A stretch of DNA of 41,778 nt from a bacterium (GCA_021798875.1 JAJZBN010000016.1:1-41778), one strand, 5' to 3'. Shown: positions 17,460-28,574, counted from the first letter of the stretch. Numbers and translations: made by a program. Notes: generated by a model from the letters alone, not told the origin.

Positions 17460-18500
17460 ATGGAAGAAAAGTTAATAAAAGAAATACTGCTTAGAGCGGC
17501 TTCGGGCTATTCTTTAGACAGGGGAGAATCTTACGAAATATTTAACGCAATATTAAAAGGATTGCTTACTCAAGCGCAGGTAGCGTCATTATTGACATCC
17601 CTAAAAATAAAAGGCGAAACCGTCGAAGAAATTGCCGGAGCGGCAATAGCTATGAGGGAAAATGCACTGTCGACATTTAACGGCATCGACGAAGACTATA
17701 AAAAAAAATTGGTTGATACGTGCGGAACCGGAGGAGATTCTAAAAATACTTTTAACATATCGACATGCTCGGCGTTTATTGCGGCAGGCGCAGGCGTAAA
17801 GATTGCAAAACACGGTAATTATGCAGTATCTTCGAAGTCGGGCAGTGCGGACGTCCTTAAGGAGCTTGGAGTTAATATATCATTAGATGCAGAACGCGTG
17901 ATTAAGTCTATAGAGTATGCAAATATAGGCTTCTTATTCGCTCCTAAGTTTCATTCCGCAATGAAATATGCTGCGCCGGTCAGAAAAGAACTTGGATTTA
18001 AAACTATTTTTAATATACTCGGACCGCTTACTAATCCTTTCGGCGCAAAAAGACAGATAATGGGAGTATATTCGGAAGATCTGTCCAAAAAAGTTATCGA
18101 AGCGTTGAAACTGTTAAGCCTTGATCAGGCATTCGTAGTTCACGGCAGAGACGGAATGGATGAAATAAGCCTGTCTGCAGTGACGGATATTTATAAATTA
18201 AACGATAAAGGCGAAGTGGAATATTTTGAGTTTAACCCTGAAGAATACGGTTTTGAATTATTTAACGAAGAGCATTTTAAATCTTTATCTGTTGCCGAAA
18301 ATTCAAAAATCTTATATGATATAATAACCGGCAAAAAAGGCCCTAAAACAGATATTGCGATTTTAAACGCAGGATTTGCAATTATGGTTGCCGGAAAAGC
18401 GGATAATTTAAACGACGCTTTTAAAGAGGCGAGAAATTCAATCGAATCCGGCAGGGCATTAAAGGCGTTACAAAATCTTGTTGAAATAACTAATGCATAA
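17460..18500 (+). CDS. trpD: Anthranilate phosphoribosyltransferase
   Basis: TrpD joins anthranilate to PRPP. The glycine-rich PRPP site is at residues 89-93 within DTCGTGGDSKNTFNIST, followed by KHGNYAVSSKSGSADVLKELG across two blocks and HSAMKYAAPVRKELGFKTIF, all family signatures. 346 residues is normal, and there is no fused amidotransferase domain. It lies 22 bases after trpG. The C-terminus ends with a run of short helices as expected. Confidence 0.96.
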   Translation: MEEKLIKEILLRAASGYSLDRGESYEIFNAILKGLLTQAQVASLLTSLKIKGETVEEIAGAAIAMRENALSTFNGIDEDYKKKLVDTCGTGGDSKNTFNISTCSAFIAAGAGVKIAKHGNYAVSSKSGSADVLKELGVNISLDAERVIKSIEYANIGFLFAPKFHSAMKYAAPVRKELGFKTIFNILGPLTNPFGAKRQIMGVYSEDLSKKVIEALKLLSLDQAFVVHGRDGMDEISLSAVTDIYKLNDKGEVEYFEFNPEEYGFELFNEEHFKSLSVAENSKILYDIITGKKGPKTDIAILNAGFAIMVAGKADNLNDAFKEARNSIESGRALKALQNLVEITNA

Positions 18501-18524
18501 ATAATAGAATATAAAAATATAAAG

Positions 18525-19355
18525 ATGATATTAGACGATATATTAAAAGAAAAAAGGAAAGAAGTAGAAAAATTTAAGTCATCCATAGACGAATCCGCTT
18601 ATAAAAGTCAATCATTAAATTTTTTTAACGGCAGAAGGAGCTTAAAAGGCGCTTTAAAACCAAGATCTAACGGAGAAGCGGTTTCTTACAGAATTTGCAG
18701 TATAATTGCGGAGGTTAAAAAAGCGTCTCCTTCAAAAGGACTTCTTTCGGCTAATTATAGACCCGAAGAACTTGCATCGATCTATGAAAAAGGAGGGGCA
18801 AGCGCCATTTCCGTTCTTACGGACAAAAAATTTTTTATGGGCAGCCCGTCCGATATCGCAAAAGTTAGGGATAAGGTTAGCCTTCCAGTTTTGAGAAAAG
18901 ATTTTATTATTGATGAAATCCAGGTTTTTGAATCTAAATTAATTGGAGCCGATGCGATTTTATTGATCATTAAAGCTCTAAAAGAAACGGATTATAAAAA
19001 CTTGCTTACTCTTGCCGGCGAACTTTCTTTAGACGTTCTTACCGAAATATCCAATGAAGACGAGTTGGAAATAGCCTATAAATATAATGCCGAGATTATA
19101 GGAATAAACAGCAGGGATTTAAGAACGTTTAAAACGGACTTATTTAAAACGGCTAATTTAGCGGAAAGGATACCTGCGGGAAAACTTATTGTAGCAGAAA
19201 GCGGAATTAACGGCAGGAACGATATAGAGATGCTTATGAAAAGAGGAGTAAACTCTTTTCTTATAGGAGAAGCGCTTGTTACTTCTTCAAATGCCGCCGA
19301 AACTTTAAAGGATTTTTTGTCGCCGTATTCTATGGATAACGATTATATCCATTAA
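18525..19355 (+). CDS. trpC: Indole-3-glycerol phosphate synthase
   Basis: TrpC closes the indole ring. This TIM-barrel enzyme has E63 and K65 in IIAEVKKASPSKGLL, the lysine in PVLRKDFIID, GINSRDLRTF and the phosphate-binding AESGINGRNDI. It has 276 residues and is not fused to trpF. No good ribosome site precedes the ATG; TTGAAA (18481-18486) and TAGAAT (18505-18510), 18 bases apart, could give a short-leader promoter (weak). Confidence 0.95.
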   Translation: MILDDILKEKRKEVEKFKSSIDESAYKSQSLNFFNGRRSLKGALKPRSNGEAVSYRICSIIAEVKKASPSKGLLSANYRPEELASIYEKGGASAISVLTDKKFFMGSPSDIAKVRDKVSLPVLRKDFIIDEIQVFESKLIGADAILLIIKALKETDYKNLLTLAGELSLDVLTEISNEDELEIAYKYNAEIIGINSRDLRTFKTDLFKTANLAERIPAGKLIVAESGINGRNDIEMLMKRGVNSFLIGEALVTSSNAAETLKDFLSPYSMDNDYIH

Positions 19356-19397
19356 ATATACGTAAACGAAAAAATAACATTAAGAATTGCGGGAGTA

Positions 19398-20087
19398 ATG
19401 ACCTATATTCCAAGCGTTAAAATATGCGGATTGACTAATGCTGCGGATGCCCGCCAATCATTAAGGTTGGGGGCGGATACAATAGGTTTTATTTTTTACG
19501 AAAAATCGCCGAGATATATACGTCCCGAAGACGCTAAATTGCTAATAGAAGAACTCAGACTGAGCGAAAAAACCGTAAAAAAATTTTTATCGGCACAAAG
19601 AAATGTTATAGTTACGGGAGTTTTTGTTAACGAAGATCCTTTAAGGCTAAGAAAAATCATCGAAGACGCAGATATAGACATAGTTCAACTGTCCGGAAAC
19701 GAGCCTATAGAATATATAGAAAAACTCGGTATAGATAAAAAATTTATAATAAAAGCAGTACATGTTAAAACTAAAGACGACGTCGGTAAAATTTTTTTAT
19801 ATAAAGAAGCCGGAGTTAAAGTTTTGGTAGATTCTTTCGCTAGCAGGGGCAAGTTTGGCGGAACCGGCATAAGGGTAAGTACGGATTTACTTAACGGTTT
19901 AAATATGAACGATATAATTTTAGCGGGCGGAATAGACGAAACAAACGTTGAAAACATAGTCAAGTCGATTAAGCCTTACGGATTGGATCTTTCTTCAAAA
20001 ATAGAATCTTTTCCCGGCAAAAAGAATATAGATAAAATGAGTTTATTTTTTCAAAACCTCAGGAGGGCGGCGGATGAAATTGCCTGA
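19398..20087 (+). CDS. trpF: Phosphoribosylanthranilate isomerase
   Basis: TrpF isomerises phosphoribosylanthranilate, the step before TrpC. The catalytic pair is visible: C10 in VKICGLTN and D145 in [16 protein letters not shown]. The product has 229 residues, slightly longer than many TrpF because of an insert near 55-70. GGGAG at about 19389-19393 supports ATG 19398. Its end overlaps trpB by 14 bases. Confidence 0.95.
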   Translation: MTYIPSVKICGLTNAADARQSLRLGADTIGFIFYEKSPRYIRPEDAKLLIEELRLSEKTVKKFLSAQRNVIVTGVFVNEDPLRLRKIIEDADIDIVQLSGNEPIEYIEKLGIDKKFIIKAVHVKTKDDVGKIFLYKEAGVKVLVDSFASRGKFGGTGIRVSTDLLNGLNMNDIILAGGIDETNVENIVKSIKPYGLDLSSKIESFPGKKNIDKMSLFFQNLRRAADEIA

Positions 20088-21285
20088 CGATAACGGCCAC
20101 TTCGGCGAATACGGCGGAAGATATATTTCCGAAACTTTAATGCCTGCCGTAATAGAACTGGAAAAATTTTATAACAAGATAAGAAACGATAAAGAATTTA
20201 TAAAAGATTTTAAATATTACCTTAAAAATTACGTAGGAAGGCCGAGTCCTCTTTATTTTGCGGAGAGGCTGTCCAAGATTTACAATGCCGAAATATACCT
20301 TAAGCGCGAAGATTTAAACCATACCGGAGCGCATAAAATCAACAATACTATGGGGCAGGCTCTGCTTGCCTTAAGAATGGGGAAAAAGCGTATTATAGCC
20401 GAAACCGGAGCCGGACAGCACGGCGTAGCTACTGCTACGGTTTGCGCATTGTTCGATTTAGACTGCGAAATTTTTATGGGAAAAAAAGACGTTGAAAGGC
20501 AGAAACAGAACGTTTTCAGGATGGAGCTTCTCGGCGCAAAAGTAAATTCCGTAGAGGCAGGTTCGCAGACTTTAAAAGACGCTATGAACGAAGCTATAAG
20601 AGACTGGATAACCAATATTCAAACGACCTATTATATGATAGGAACCGTTGCGGGGCCTCATCCTTATCCGTTAATAGTGCGGGATTTTCAATCGGTCATC
20701 GGCAAAGAGGTATTAAAACAGCTAAAAAGACTTCCCGACATTTTAATAGCCTGCGTCGGCGGAGGAAGCAACGCTATAGGACTGTTCTATCCATTTCTGA
20801 AATATGACGGGATTAAAATTTATGCGGTTGAAGCCGGAGGCTACGGAATAGAAACTGGAATGCACGCCGCTTCTATTACCGGAGGCAAGCCAGGAGTTCT
20901 TCACGGAAATAAAACGTATCTTCTTCAGGATGAATTCGGCAGAATTAAAGATGCACATTCGATTGCCGCAGGATTGGATTATCCAGGCATTGGACCTGAA
21001 CACAGCTATTTTGCCGACGAGAAAAGGATTATTTTCGACAGCGTTACCGATGAAGAGGCGGTTAAAGCTTTTCAGGAGCTTTGCAAGCTTGAAGGCATTA
21101 TCCCTGCCTTAGAAAGTTCGCATGCGATAGCATATTTAGAAAAAATAAAAAAAGAAATAAAAGGTAAAACAGTAGTAATAAATCTTTCCGGCAGAGGCGA
21201 TAAGGATATGCATACTATTTCGGAGTATCTTTCGGCGGCTAAACCGGTCAAAATAAAAAGCGGCGCGGAGGCCGGGCGTGATTAA
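20074..21285 (+). CDS. trpB: Tryptophan synthase beta chain
   Basis: TrpB condenses indole with serine using PLP. K88 in HTGAHKINN is the PLP lysine, GGGSNAIG binds the phosphate, and [13 protein letters not shown] is present. The 403-residue length and strong similarity to Salmonella TrpB place it in the TrpB1 group that works with TrpA. A strong AGGAGG at 20061-20066 lies inside trpF. Its end overlaps trpA by 8 bases, as is common. Confidence 0.97.
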   Translation: MKLPDDNGHFGEYGGRYISETLMPAVIELEKFYNKIRNDKEFIKDFKYYLKNYVGRPSPLYFAERLSKIYNAEIYLKREDLNHTGAHKINNTMGQALLALRMGKKRIIAETGAGQHGVATATVCALFDLDCEIFMGKKDVERQKQNVFRMELLGAKVNSVEAGSQTLKDAMNEAIRDWITNIQTTYYMIGTVAGPHPYPLIVRDFQSVIGKEVLKQLKRLPDILIACVGGGSNAIGLFYPFLKYDGIKIYAVEAGGYGIETGMHAASITGGKPGVLHGNKTYLLQDEFGRIKDAHSIAAGLDYPGIGPEHSYFADEKRIIFDSVTDEEAVKAFQELCKLEGIIPALESSHAIAYLEKIKKEIKGKTVVINLSGRGDKDMHTISEYLSAAKPVKIKSGAEAGRD

Positions 21286-22108
21286 AATGCGGAACGAGAG
21301 AAACTTCAAACATAATAATAATAAAATAGACGCGGTATTTAAGAAATTAAAAGAAGAAAAAAGAAAAGCTTTTATACCTTTTATATCGATAGGCGATCCC
21401 GATATCGAAACGTCTTTAGATATAGCTAAGACTTTAGCCGAAAACGGAGCGGATATAATAGAACTCGGTTTTCCGTTTTCCGATCCTATGGCAGACGGCA
21501 AAGTAATACAGCGCTCATACGAAAGAGCGTTGAAAAATAAAATTTCCATGGAAGACACATTCGATTTTATAAAACGCTTAAAAGCCTTTAAGAATATTCC
21601 TATAGTATTGTTTACATACTATAATCCGGTTTTCGCAATGAGCGAAAAATTTGCGGAAGGAGCAGAGGAAGCGGGAGTGGAAGGCGTTCTAATAGTGGAC
21701 TTGCCGCCTGAAGAGAGCGGAGAATTTACTAAATATATAGAAGATAGAAATATATATCAGATTTTTCTGCTTGCTCCCACTACCGATGCCGGCAGAATGC
21801 GGCTCGTTCTGTCATATGCAAAAGGTTTCGTATATTACGTCAGTGTAACAGGCGTTACGGGAGCAAGAAAAAATTTGCCGGAAACCGTCAAGTCAAACGT
21901 TAACGAGATTAAAAAAATAACAGACCTTCCCGTCGGGGTCGGTTTTGGTATATCTTCCAAGGAGCAGGCGAAAGATATTGCAAAATATTCCGATGCTATA
22001 ATAATAGGTTCGCGTATAATTCAGTTTATAGAAGACAATATTAACGATAAAGAGCTTATATTAAAGAAAATAGCGGAATTTTCAAATGATATAATATCTG
22101 TTTTATAA
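21278..22108 (+). CDS. trpA: Tryptophan synthase alpha chain
   Basis: TrpA cleaves indole-glycerol phosphate and channels indole to TrpB. The two catalytic acids are E62 and D73 in [14 protein letters not shown], with the family spacing, and the phosphate loop has [13 protein letters not shown] start at 21278 is preferred over ATG 21287 because GGAGG (21267-21271) is six bases from it; that gives 276 residues with an N-terminal extension of about 13 relative to Salmonella. Confidence 0.95.
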   Translation: MIKMRNERNFKHNNNKIDAVFKKLKEEKRKAFIPFISIGDPDIETSLDIAKTLAENGADIIELGFPFSDPMADGKVIQRSYERALKNKISMEDTFDFIKRLKAFKNIPIVLFTYYNPVFAMSEKFAEGAEEAGVEGVLIVDLPPEESGEFTKYIEDRNIYQIFLLAPTTDAGRMRLVLSYAKGFVYYVSVTGVTGARKNLPETVKSNVNEIKKITDLPVGVGFGISSKEQAKDIAKYSDAIIIGSRIIQFIEDNINDKELILKKIAEFSNDIISVL

Positions 22109-22111
22109 TCT

Positions 22112-22954
22112 ATGCTTTTATTCAAATCAAAAAACGGAAAAAAAGAACAGAGCAAGCCTGGCAAGGTTTCCGAGGGTTTATGGATTAAATGTCCAAGCTG
22201 CAGCGAAATTATATATAAAAAAGAGTTGGAAAGAAATCTTGAGGTATGCCCAAAATGTAACTATCATTTTAGGATAGAAGCCGAAAAAAGAATAAAAATG
22301 ATATTCGACGATGGAAGTTTTAAGGAATTATTCAACGATATCAAGCCCCAAGACCTTCTTAATTTTGTAGATACGAAAAAATATAAAGAACGACTTAAGG
22401 AAGATGCAGAAAAAACCGGACTTTCGGATGCCGTAATTTCAGGCGTCGGTAAAATACTGGGAATAGCCGCCGCAGTTTCGGTGTTTGATTTTAATTTTAT
22501 GGGCGGTTCTATGGGAAGGGTGGCGGGCGAAAAAATTGCAAGAACGTTTCGATATGCCATAGAAAACAAACTTCCGGTAATAATATTTACGTCTTCCGGC
22601 GGAGCAAGAATGCAGGAAGGCATTTATTCCCTTATGCAGATGTCTAAAACGGTGGCTTTGGTTTCCGAATTTAACAGGACGGGAATGCCTTATATTTCCG
22701 TTCTTACCGACCCTACGACAGGCGGCGTATCGGCAAGTTTTGCGACTATAGGAGACGTTATTATAGCAGAACCTAAAGCTTTGATAGGATTTGCAGGTCC
22801 CAGGGTCATAGAAAAAACTATCCATCAAAGCCTTCCCGAAGGATTTCAAAGGTCGGAATACCTTCTCGAACACGGCATGATAGATATGATAGTAGAAAGA
22901 AAAAACTTGCGCGAAGTCTTAAAAAAAATGTTGACGCTCCTCATAAATGAATAG
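22112..22954 (+). CDS. accD: Acetyl-CoA carboxylase carboxyltransferase subunit beta
   Basis: AccD, with AccA, transfers carboxyl from biotin to acetyl-CoA to make malonyl-CoA. A zinc finger lies at C27, C30, C46 and C49 ([20 protein letters not shown]), followed by the crotonase-like domain with [10 protein letters not shown] and [12 protein letters not shown]. The 280-residue length is normal. The trpA-accD-folC order is shared by many proteobacteria, so it is not a novel link. No clear ribosome site; the start is three bases after trpA. Confidence 0.95.
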   Translation: MLLFKSKNGKKEQSKPGKVSEGLWIKCPSCSEIIYKKELERNLEVCPKCNYHFRIEAEKRIKMIFDDGSFKELFNDIKPQDLLNFVDTKKYKERLKEDAEKTGLSDAVISGVGKILGIAAAVSVFDFNFMGGSMGRVAGEKIARTFRYAIENKLPVIIFTSSGGARMQEGIYSLMQMSKTVALVSEFNRTGMPYISVLTDPTTGGVSASFATIGDVIIAEPKALIGFAGPRVIEKTIHQSLPEGFQRSEYLLEHGMIDMIVERKNLREVLKKMLTLLINE

Positions 22955-24251
22955 TTTAGACAAGGTTTACGGGTTAAACGGTTTTTTTATGGATTTCGGT
23001 TTGGAAAGGATTGAGGCTTTAATGAAATTTGCCGGCAATCCGCAAAATAAGCTCAAAATAATACATGTAGCCGGCACTAACGGAAAAGGTTCTACGTGCA
23101 GGTTTTTATACTATATTTTAAAAGAGCACGGTTTAAAAACCGGTTTATATACCTCTCCACATCTGGATAGTTTTAACGAAAGAATAATAATCGGCGAAGA
23201 TGCTATTAGCGATTCCGATGCTGCAAGGCTTAACGATTTTTTTTGTAAAATAGCAGATAAAGAAAATATTTTTAAAAAGATAGGTAAGCCCACTTTTTTC
23301 GAGCTTACTACGGCGATATGCTTTAAATATTTTTTTGAAAAAAAAGTAGAAGCCGCAGTTATCGAAACAGGTCTTGGAGGAAGGTTAGACGCAACAAACA
23401 TTGTTAAAAAACCGCTTATATCAGTTATCACCAACATATCGGCAGACCATAAAGATATACTGGGTAATTCTCTTAAAAAAATTGCGATAGAAAAAGCCGG
23501 AATAATAAAAAAAAATTCGATAGCCGTCTGCGGAGAAAGAAATAAAAAGATAAGACAAATTATAAAAGATTATGCTTTAAGCGTAAATTCTTTGTTTTTT
23601 TCGTCCCATAACGTAAAATTAATCAAAAAAAAATTTTTTTACGAGTACAAAGGGTTAAATATAGATATAAAAAATATAAAAAATCCTAATTTTGCTTTAT
23701 ATCAAAACGACAATCTTAAATTAGCCGTTTTAGCGGCAGAGCTCGTTTCTAAATATTATTCAAAGACTCTTAAGTTTAATTTAAACGAAGAATTATTAAA
23801 GAGCGCCGTTCTTAAATTTAAGAATGAAGGCCGTTTTGAGATAATAAAATATAAAAATAACGATATTATTTTAGACGGAGCGCATAATCACGACGGAATT
23901 AAAAAACTTATCGCTTCCTTAAAAAAAATTTTTCCGAAAAAAGATTTCGTAATTGTTTTTGCTGTTATGAAAGACAAAGACTATAATGCGATTTTAAAAA
24001 GTCTTTCTACTCTCGGCGGCAAAATTATATTTACAGGATTGCGCAACAACGAAAGAGCGATGGACGTTAAAGAATTAAAAAAAATTTCTGCCGATAATAA
24101 ATATTTTAAAGATATATTCCTTTCCGGCGGCATGAAAGAATCTCTTGAAACCGCCTTAAAAATTAAGACCGCCGACGACATTATACTGATATGCGGTTCT
24201 CTTTATCTAATAGGGGAATTTAAAAAAACGATGAAAGGCTCAATAAAATAA
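22947..24251 (+). CDS. folC: Folylpolyglutamate synthase / dihydrofolate synthase
   Basis: FolC adds glutamate to dihydropteroate and to folates. This Mur-ligase-type ATPase has its P-loop at residues 43-50 in [11 protein letters not shown], then [24 protein letters not shown] (the omega loop region) and LDGAHNHDG in the C-terminal domain. It has 434 residues. It overlaps accD by eight bases, and its TAA abuts the lptD ATG. Confidence 0.94.
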   Translation: MNSLDKVYGLNGFFMDFGLERIEALMKFAGNPQNKLKIIHVAGTNGKGSTCRFLYYILKEHGLKTGLYTSPHLDSFNERIIIGEDAISDSDAARLNDFFCKIADKENIFKKIGKPTFFELTTAICFKYFFEKKVEAAVIETGLGGRLDATNIVKKPLISVITNISADHKDILGNSLKKIAIEKAGIIKKNSIAVCGERNKKIRQIIKDYALSVNSLFFSSHNVKLIKKKFFYEYKGLNIDIKNIKNPNFALYQNDNLKLAVLAAELVSKYYSKTLKFNLNEELLKSAVLKFKNEGRFEIIKYKNNDIILDGAHNHDGIKKLIASLKKIFPKKDFVIVFAVMKDKDYNAILKSLSTLGGKIIFTGLRNNERAMDVKELKKISADNKYFKDIFLSGGMKESLETALKIKTADDIILICGSLYLIGEFKKTMKGSIK

Positions 24252-26498
24252 ATGAAAAAATTAGAATTGGTCTTATATTTTTTTATAACTTTTTTTATAG
24301 TTGTTTTTGCCGTAAGCGTTTGTAATTCCAATGCTTTTAAAAGCAAAGCCGTTCCTATTTACATAAAGTCGGACAAAGTGGTTTATAATAAGCATGACCA
24401 TACATATACTTTTACCGGAAACGTAATAATAACGAGAAAAAAATTTATTCTCAAGGCAGAGAAAGTAGTTTATTATTTTAAAACAGGTTATGCCGTTGCA
24501 GTCGGTCGCGTCATAGTAAATACAAAAGGGACGGTTACAAAGGCCAAAAAATTAAAAGTTTATTTAAAAAATCGCATAGGAACTACTTATAATACCCATA
24601 TACATTATATAGATAAAAATATTTACGTTTACGGCAAAAAAATTTATCATAAAGGCAAGGGTTTTTATCAGGTCGAAGACGGATATCTAACTTCCTGCAA
24701 GATGCGTCCGCCGTCATGGAAACTTTATTCGTCTTTTTGCGATATTTACGAGGGCAGTTACGCATATTCTTATAATTCGATATTTTATATTCATAACATC
24801 CCTATTCTTTATTTCCCTTTTATGGTTACCCCTATTAAAACCAAGAAATCTTCCGGACTTTTAATACCTACCGCCGGATACAGTTCTCTTACAGGTTATC
24901 AGGCGGGAGAGGGTTATTATTTCGACCTTGGACGTTCGCAGGATTTAACTTACGAACTTAACTATTACAGTTACTTAGGGTACGGCGATTCTTTAAAATA
25001 CAGATACAGCTTAAATCCATATTCTCACGGTTCTATTTACGGTTTTTATATGCACGAAAACGATGATGCGAAAAGCCTTTCCATGTCTCCGAACTTAACG
25101 CGCTATCTGCTGTTTTCGCACAATATGGATTTTTTCGGCAAACTTGCGGTTAAAACTAATCTTAACGTTCCTTCGGACAATTCCTTTTATTCCGATTTTT
25201 CTACGAACGTTTATCAGATGACGAAAAACAGGCTGTCCTCAAATTTTTCGGCTACATATGATTTTCAAAGCTATTCGGCGAGAATGAATTTTCTTAGGCT
25301 CGATAACCTGTTTATTCCAAACTACACTACTGTGGACGAGTACCCCGCTTTTTCTTTAGACGGACAGTCCGAACTCGGCAAATTTTTTAATAATCCTTTA
25401 TATTTCAATTTGCATTCTTCTTTCGACGTTTTTAGGAGTTCCGCATACTTAAACGATGAAAGGCTGGATTTTTATCCTTCGGTTTATATGCCTTTAAATA
25501 TTATTAAAGGCGTTCATATAACGCCGAGGATAGGAGTTAGGGACACGGGCTATTTTAATATAACGGACGGATATAACGACGTTTCTTCAAGCGACAAGAG
25601 CAGACAGATATATTATGCTTCCATAGACGACAATACTACGCTGTTTAATAATTACTTGATTTCCGCCAAAAACAACGCAGGTTATTTAGCTTTTTTAACC
25701 CCTTATTTAAATTATAATCTTGTAAAGCCTATTAATCAGTCGAATATTCCTTTAATAGACCAGACGGATTATATTCCAAGAGAAAGCGCATTAAAATACG
25801 GATTAAATTTTAATTTAGAAGGTTATAGCGGTAAAGGTATAAATAATCTGTTAAGATTAAGTTTATATCAGTATCATTCCATTTCAGGCAATTTTATTAA
25901 TCCGGTTAATTACTTTAATTACGATAATGCGGATTCTGATATTATAACGAGAATTAAAGTGCATCCGATTTCTAACCTTTATTTTTTTGGTAATGCTAGT
26001 TATGACGACTATAACTATATATTTCACGATTATAATATAAACTCGCAAATTACTGATGCCCGACACGATTCTTTCGGCATAGGCTACACCGAAATAAACG
26101 ACGTTCAGGGGTATATATCGGCTTTAAATATGTTTAATTCAACTAACGCAAATCTCTTTCCCCAGACGACTTCCGCTATAACCGACCTGAACACCTTGTC
26201 TTACGCCAGTTTATCCGCTAATTTAAACATAGCATGGGGTTTTAGTTTTAATACTACGGAAAATATAGATTTGACGGTGCATAAGGATATATCTAATTCA
26301 ATAGGCGTCTTATATCAAACAGGATGCATTGGCTTTATTGCAAACTATATGAATCTGCCGTATTTTCACCAGTGGGCATTTTCTTTCGGTTTAATTTTAA
26401 GGGGAATAGGCACATACGGTTTCGGCAATATGATTTCGCCAGGAGCCGCTAATTCGGGTTTATCTATTAGCGAACCGGGATTCAGCAGCAGTTTTTAA
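24252..26498 (+). CDS. lptD: LPS-assembly protein LptD
   Basis: LptD is the outer-membrane barrel that inserts LPS, with LptE. A signal peptide (about 1-29) is followed by a periplasmic LptA-like domain (about 35-150, with KSDKVVYNKHDHTYTFTGNV), then a barrel domain with LPILYFPFMVTPIKTKKSSG-like sequence (here IPILYFPFMVTP) and many alternating aromatic strands. The cysteine pair in LTSCKMRPPSW and SSFCDI is family-like, but the adjacent C-terminal cysteine pair of E. coli LptD is not evident: only one late Cys (QTGC) is seen. 748 residues is normal. No separate LptA, B or E here. Confidence 0.9.
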   Translation: MKKLELVLYFFITFFIVVFAVSVCNSNAFKSKAVPIYIKSDKVVYNKHDHTYTFTGNVIITRKKFILKAEKVVYYFKTGYAVAVGRVIVNTKGTVTKAKKLKVYLKNRIGTTYNTHIHYIDKNIYVYGKKIYHKGKGFYQVEDGYLTSCKMRPPSWKLYSSFCDIYEGSYAYSYNSIFYIHNIPILYFPFMVTPIKTKKSSGLLIPTAGYSSLTGYQAGEGYYFDLGRSQDLTYELNYYSYLGYGDSLKYRYSLNPYSHGSIYGFYMHENDDAKSLSMSPNLTRYLLFSHNMDFFGKLAVKTNLNVPSDNSFYSDFSTNVYQMTKNRLSSNFSATYDFQSYSARMNFLRLDNLFIPNYTTVDEYPAFSLDGQSELGKFFNNPLYFNLHSSFDVFRSSAYLNDERLDFYPSVYMPLNIIKGVHITPRIGVRDTGYFNITDGYNDVSSSDKSRQIYYASIDDNTTLFNNYLISAKNNAGYLAFLTPYLNYNLVKPINQSNIPLIDQTDYIPRESALKYGLNFNLEGYSGKGINNLLRLSLYQYHSISGNFINPVNYFNYDNADSDIITRIKVHPISNLYFFGNASYDDYNYIFHDYNINSQITDARHDSFGIGYTEINDVQGYISALNMFNSTNANLFPQTTSAITDLNTLSYASLSANLNIAWGFSFNTTENIDLTVHKDISNSIGVLYQTGCIGFIANYMNLPYFHQWAFSFGLILRGIGTYGFGNMISPGAANSGLSISEPGFSSSF

Positions 26499-26519
26499 AA
26501 ATTTAAGAAAGGAGACAGT

Positions 26520-27539
26520 ATGAATTTAATCAAGAAGACCTATCTTGTAACCGGCGGTTTCGGGTTTATAGGGGCTAATTTTATACGTTATATTTTGGAT
26601 AATAGAAAAGACGCAGATATTATAAACATAGACAGTATAACATATGCCGCAAATCCGGAAAATCTTGCCGGCTATACGGAAAATTACAGATTTTACAAGG
26701 CGGATATCGCAGACAAGCAGACGTTGTCTAAAATTTTTAGCGAAAATAAAATAGATTGCGTAATAAATTTTGCGGCAGAATCTCATGTGGACAGGTCAAT
26801 TCTGGAGCCTTCAGTTTTTATAGAAACTAACGTTGCGGGAACGCTTAATTTGCTGGAATTGTCTTTAAAGCATAAAGTAGAAAAATTTCTTCAGATTTCT
26901 ACCGACGAAGTTTACGGATCGCTCGGGGAAACCGGAAAATTCTGCGAAGAAACCCCTCTGTCACCGAGAAGTCCATATTCTGCTTCAAAAGCTTCCGCCG
27001 ATATGCTTGTTATGTCGTTTTTCCATACTTACGATATGCCGGTTCTAATTACGAGGTGTTCAAATAATTACGGTCCGTATCAGTTTCCGGAAAAATTAAT
27101 ACCTTTAACTATAATAAACGCTTTAAACGATAAAGAAATTCCTCTTTACGGCGACGGCAAAAACGTAAGGGACTGGATACACGTTCTAGACCACGTGAAA
27201 GGAATATGCTTAGTTTTAGAAAAAGGAGAATTTGGCGAAATTTATAATATAGGCGGCAATGCCGAAACGAAAAATATTGATATAATTATATATATACTGG
27301 ATAAACTTAATAAACCTCATTCTTTAATAAAATACGTTAAAGACAGGCAGGGGCACGACAGAAGATATGCTATGGATTTTTCTAAAATAAATAAAAATAT
27401 GGGTTTTTTACCGGAGTACGCTTTAGAAAAGGGTCTCGACGATACGATAGACTGGTACAAAAATAACGAAAGCTGGTGGCGCAAAATATTATCCTGCGAC
27501 TATAAAGAATATTATAAAAAAATGTATGAAAACAGATGA
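26520..27539 (+). CDS. rfbB: dTDP-glucose 4,6-dehydratase
   Basis: RfbB/RmlB makes dTDP-4-keto-6-deoxyglucose, the second step to dTDP-rhamnose. This extended SDR has NAD-binding TGGFGFIG at 11-18, STDEVYG with catalytic D129 and E130, and Y153/K157 in SPYSASK. The 339-residue length is normal. AAAGGAG at 26508-26514 lies five bases before the ATG. It follows lptD by 21 bases, grouping LPS transport with O-antigen sugar synthesis. Confidence 0.95.
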   Translation: MNLIKKTYLVTGGFGFIGANFIRYILDNRKDADIINIDSITYAANPENLAGYTENYRFYKADIADKQTLSKIFSENKIDCVINFAAESHVDRSILEPSVFIETNVAGTLNLLELSLKHKVEKFLQISTDEVYGSLGETGKFCEETPLSPRSPYSASKASADMLVMSFFHTYDMPVLITRCSNNYGPYQFPEKLIPLTIINALNDKEIPLYGDGKNVRDWIHVLDHVKGICLVLEKGEFGEIYNIGGNAETKNIDIIIYILDKLNKPHSLIKYVKDRQGHDRRYAMDFSKINKNMGFLPEYALEKGLDDTIDWYKNNESWWRKILSCDYKEYYKKMYENR

Positions 27540-27548
27540 GGTTTAATT

Positions 27549-28421
27549 ATGCTTAAAATTGCCCTGATCGGTTCGACCGGCATGCTCGGTATCGACGTAA
27601 ATGCCGCCTTAAAAGGCGTTAACTTTTTAGTCAAAAATTTTAATTCAAAAAATTTGGACATTGCAAATTCTGAAGCGGTTAATTCGGCCGTCGAAAGTTT
27701 CAAACCGGATTATATCGTTAATTGTGCAGCCTATACAAACGTGGACGGAGCCGAAACCGATAAAGAATCGGCGGATGCCGTCAATAATCTCGGCGTGCAA
27801 AACTTGGCCGATGCCGCTTTGAATACCGGAGCCAGAATAATTCATATCAGCACGGATTATGTTTTTGACGGAACTAAAAAAACGCCTTATAACGAAGACG
27901 ACGAGACTAATCCAATTAACGAATACGGTTTTTCGAAACTCAGAGGGGAGGAAGCATTAAAAAATTCTGGCGCAAGCTACATAATACTGCGTACTTCTTG
28001 GCTTTACGGGAAAAACGGAAAAAATTTCGTAAATACAATTCTTAAGTTAGCGGACAGCCAGAAAAAAATAGAAGTCGTCGATGATCAGTTCGGCAGTCCA
28101 ACCTACACCAAAGACATAGCTTATGCGATATCTGAAATAATAATAAAAGATAATTCGAAAAACGAAATATATCATTTGACTAATTCCAGCGACGGACATA
28201 CGACATGGTATAAATTTGCCCTCGAAATAGTAAATGTTTTTAAAAGAACTAACTGCGAGATCATTCCCGTAAGTTCCGATAAATCGGCAAGAGCGGCGAG
28301 AAGACCTGTTTACAGCGTTTTAGACAATGCCAAAATTAAAGAAGATTACGGAATCGAATTAAGGTCTTGGAAAGACGCTTTAAAAAAATACTGCAACGAT
28401 ATAGGCTACTTTATTGTTTGA
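27549..28421 (+). CDS. rfbD: dTDP-4-dehydrorhamnose reductase
   Basis: RfbD/RmlD performs the last reduction to dTDP-L-rhamnose. It has GSTGMLG at 8-14, CAAYTNVDGAE, STDYVFDG, and Y126/K130 in NEYGFSK, matching RmlD. It is 290 residues. The Shine-Dalgarno GAGG (27538-27541) overlaps the rfbB stop codon, so the two are coupled. Genes rmlA and rmlC are not in this window and must lie elsewhere if the pathway is complete. Confidence 0.94.
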   Translation: MLKIALIGSTGMLGIDVNAALKGVNFLVKNFNSKNLDIANSEAVNSAVESFKPDYIVNCAAYTNVDGAETDKESADAVNNLGVQNLADAALNTGARIIHISTDYVFDGTKKTPYNEDDETNPINEYGFSKLRGEEALKNSGASYIILRTSWLYGKNGKNFVNTILKLADSQKKIEVVDDQFGSPTYTKDIAYAISEIIIKDNSKNEIYHLTNSSDGHTTWYKFALEIVNVFKRTNCEIIPVSSDKSARAARRPVYSVLDNAKIKEDYGIELRSWKDALKKYCNDIGYFIV

Positions 28422-28431
28422 AAAATAAAAA

Positions 28432-28463
28432 TTAAGATATATAATATATATTATATATCTTAA
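28432..28463. repeat. Perfect 32-bp AT-rich palindrome after rfbD
   Basis: The left half TTAAGATATATAATAT and right half ATATTATATATCTTAA are exact reverse complements with no loop. It begins 10 bases after the rfbD stop. It may act as a 3'-end hairpin or cruciform for the lptD-rfb transcript. With one G-C pair per arm and no T-run after it, it is not a normal intrinsic terminator. The rest of this 153-base gap holds a GC-rich patch near 28499-28510 and the cytochrome promoter region. Confidence 0.7.
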
Positions 28464-28545
28464 AAGCAGTAAATATAAATATAGTATAGCCTATTTTTCG
28501 GCGGCGCCGGAATTGAATTACTGTACCGTGTAAATATCTAATTTT

Positions 28546-28551
28546 TATAAT
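28546..28551 (+). promoter_or_regulatory. -10 element of the cytochrome c gene
   Basis: A perfect TATAAT sits 23 bases ahead of the cytochrome ATG, with an AAGGAGGT ribosome site at 28563-28570 between. No good -35 hexamer is at the right distance, so an activator may be needed (inference). Confidence 0.4.
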
Positions 28552-28574
28552 TTTTAAAGTTTAAGGAGGTTTTT

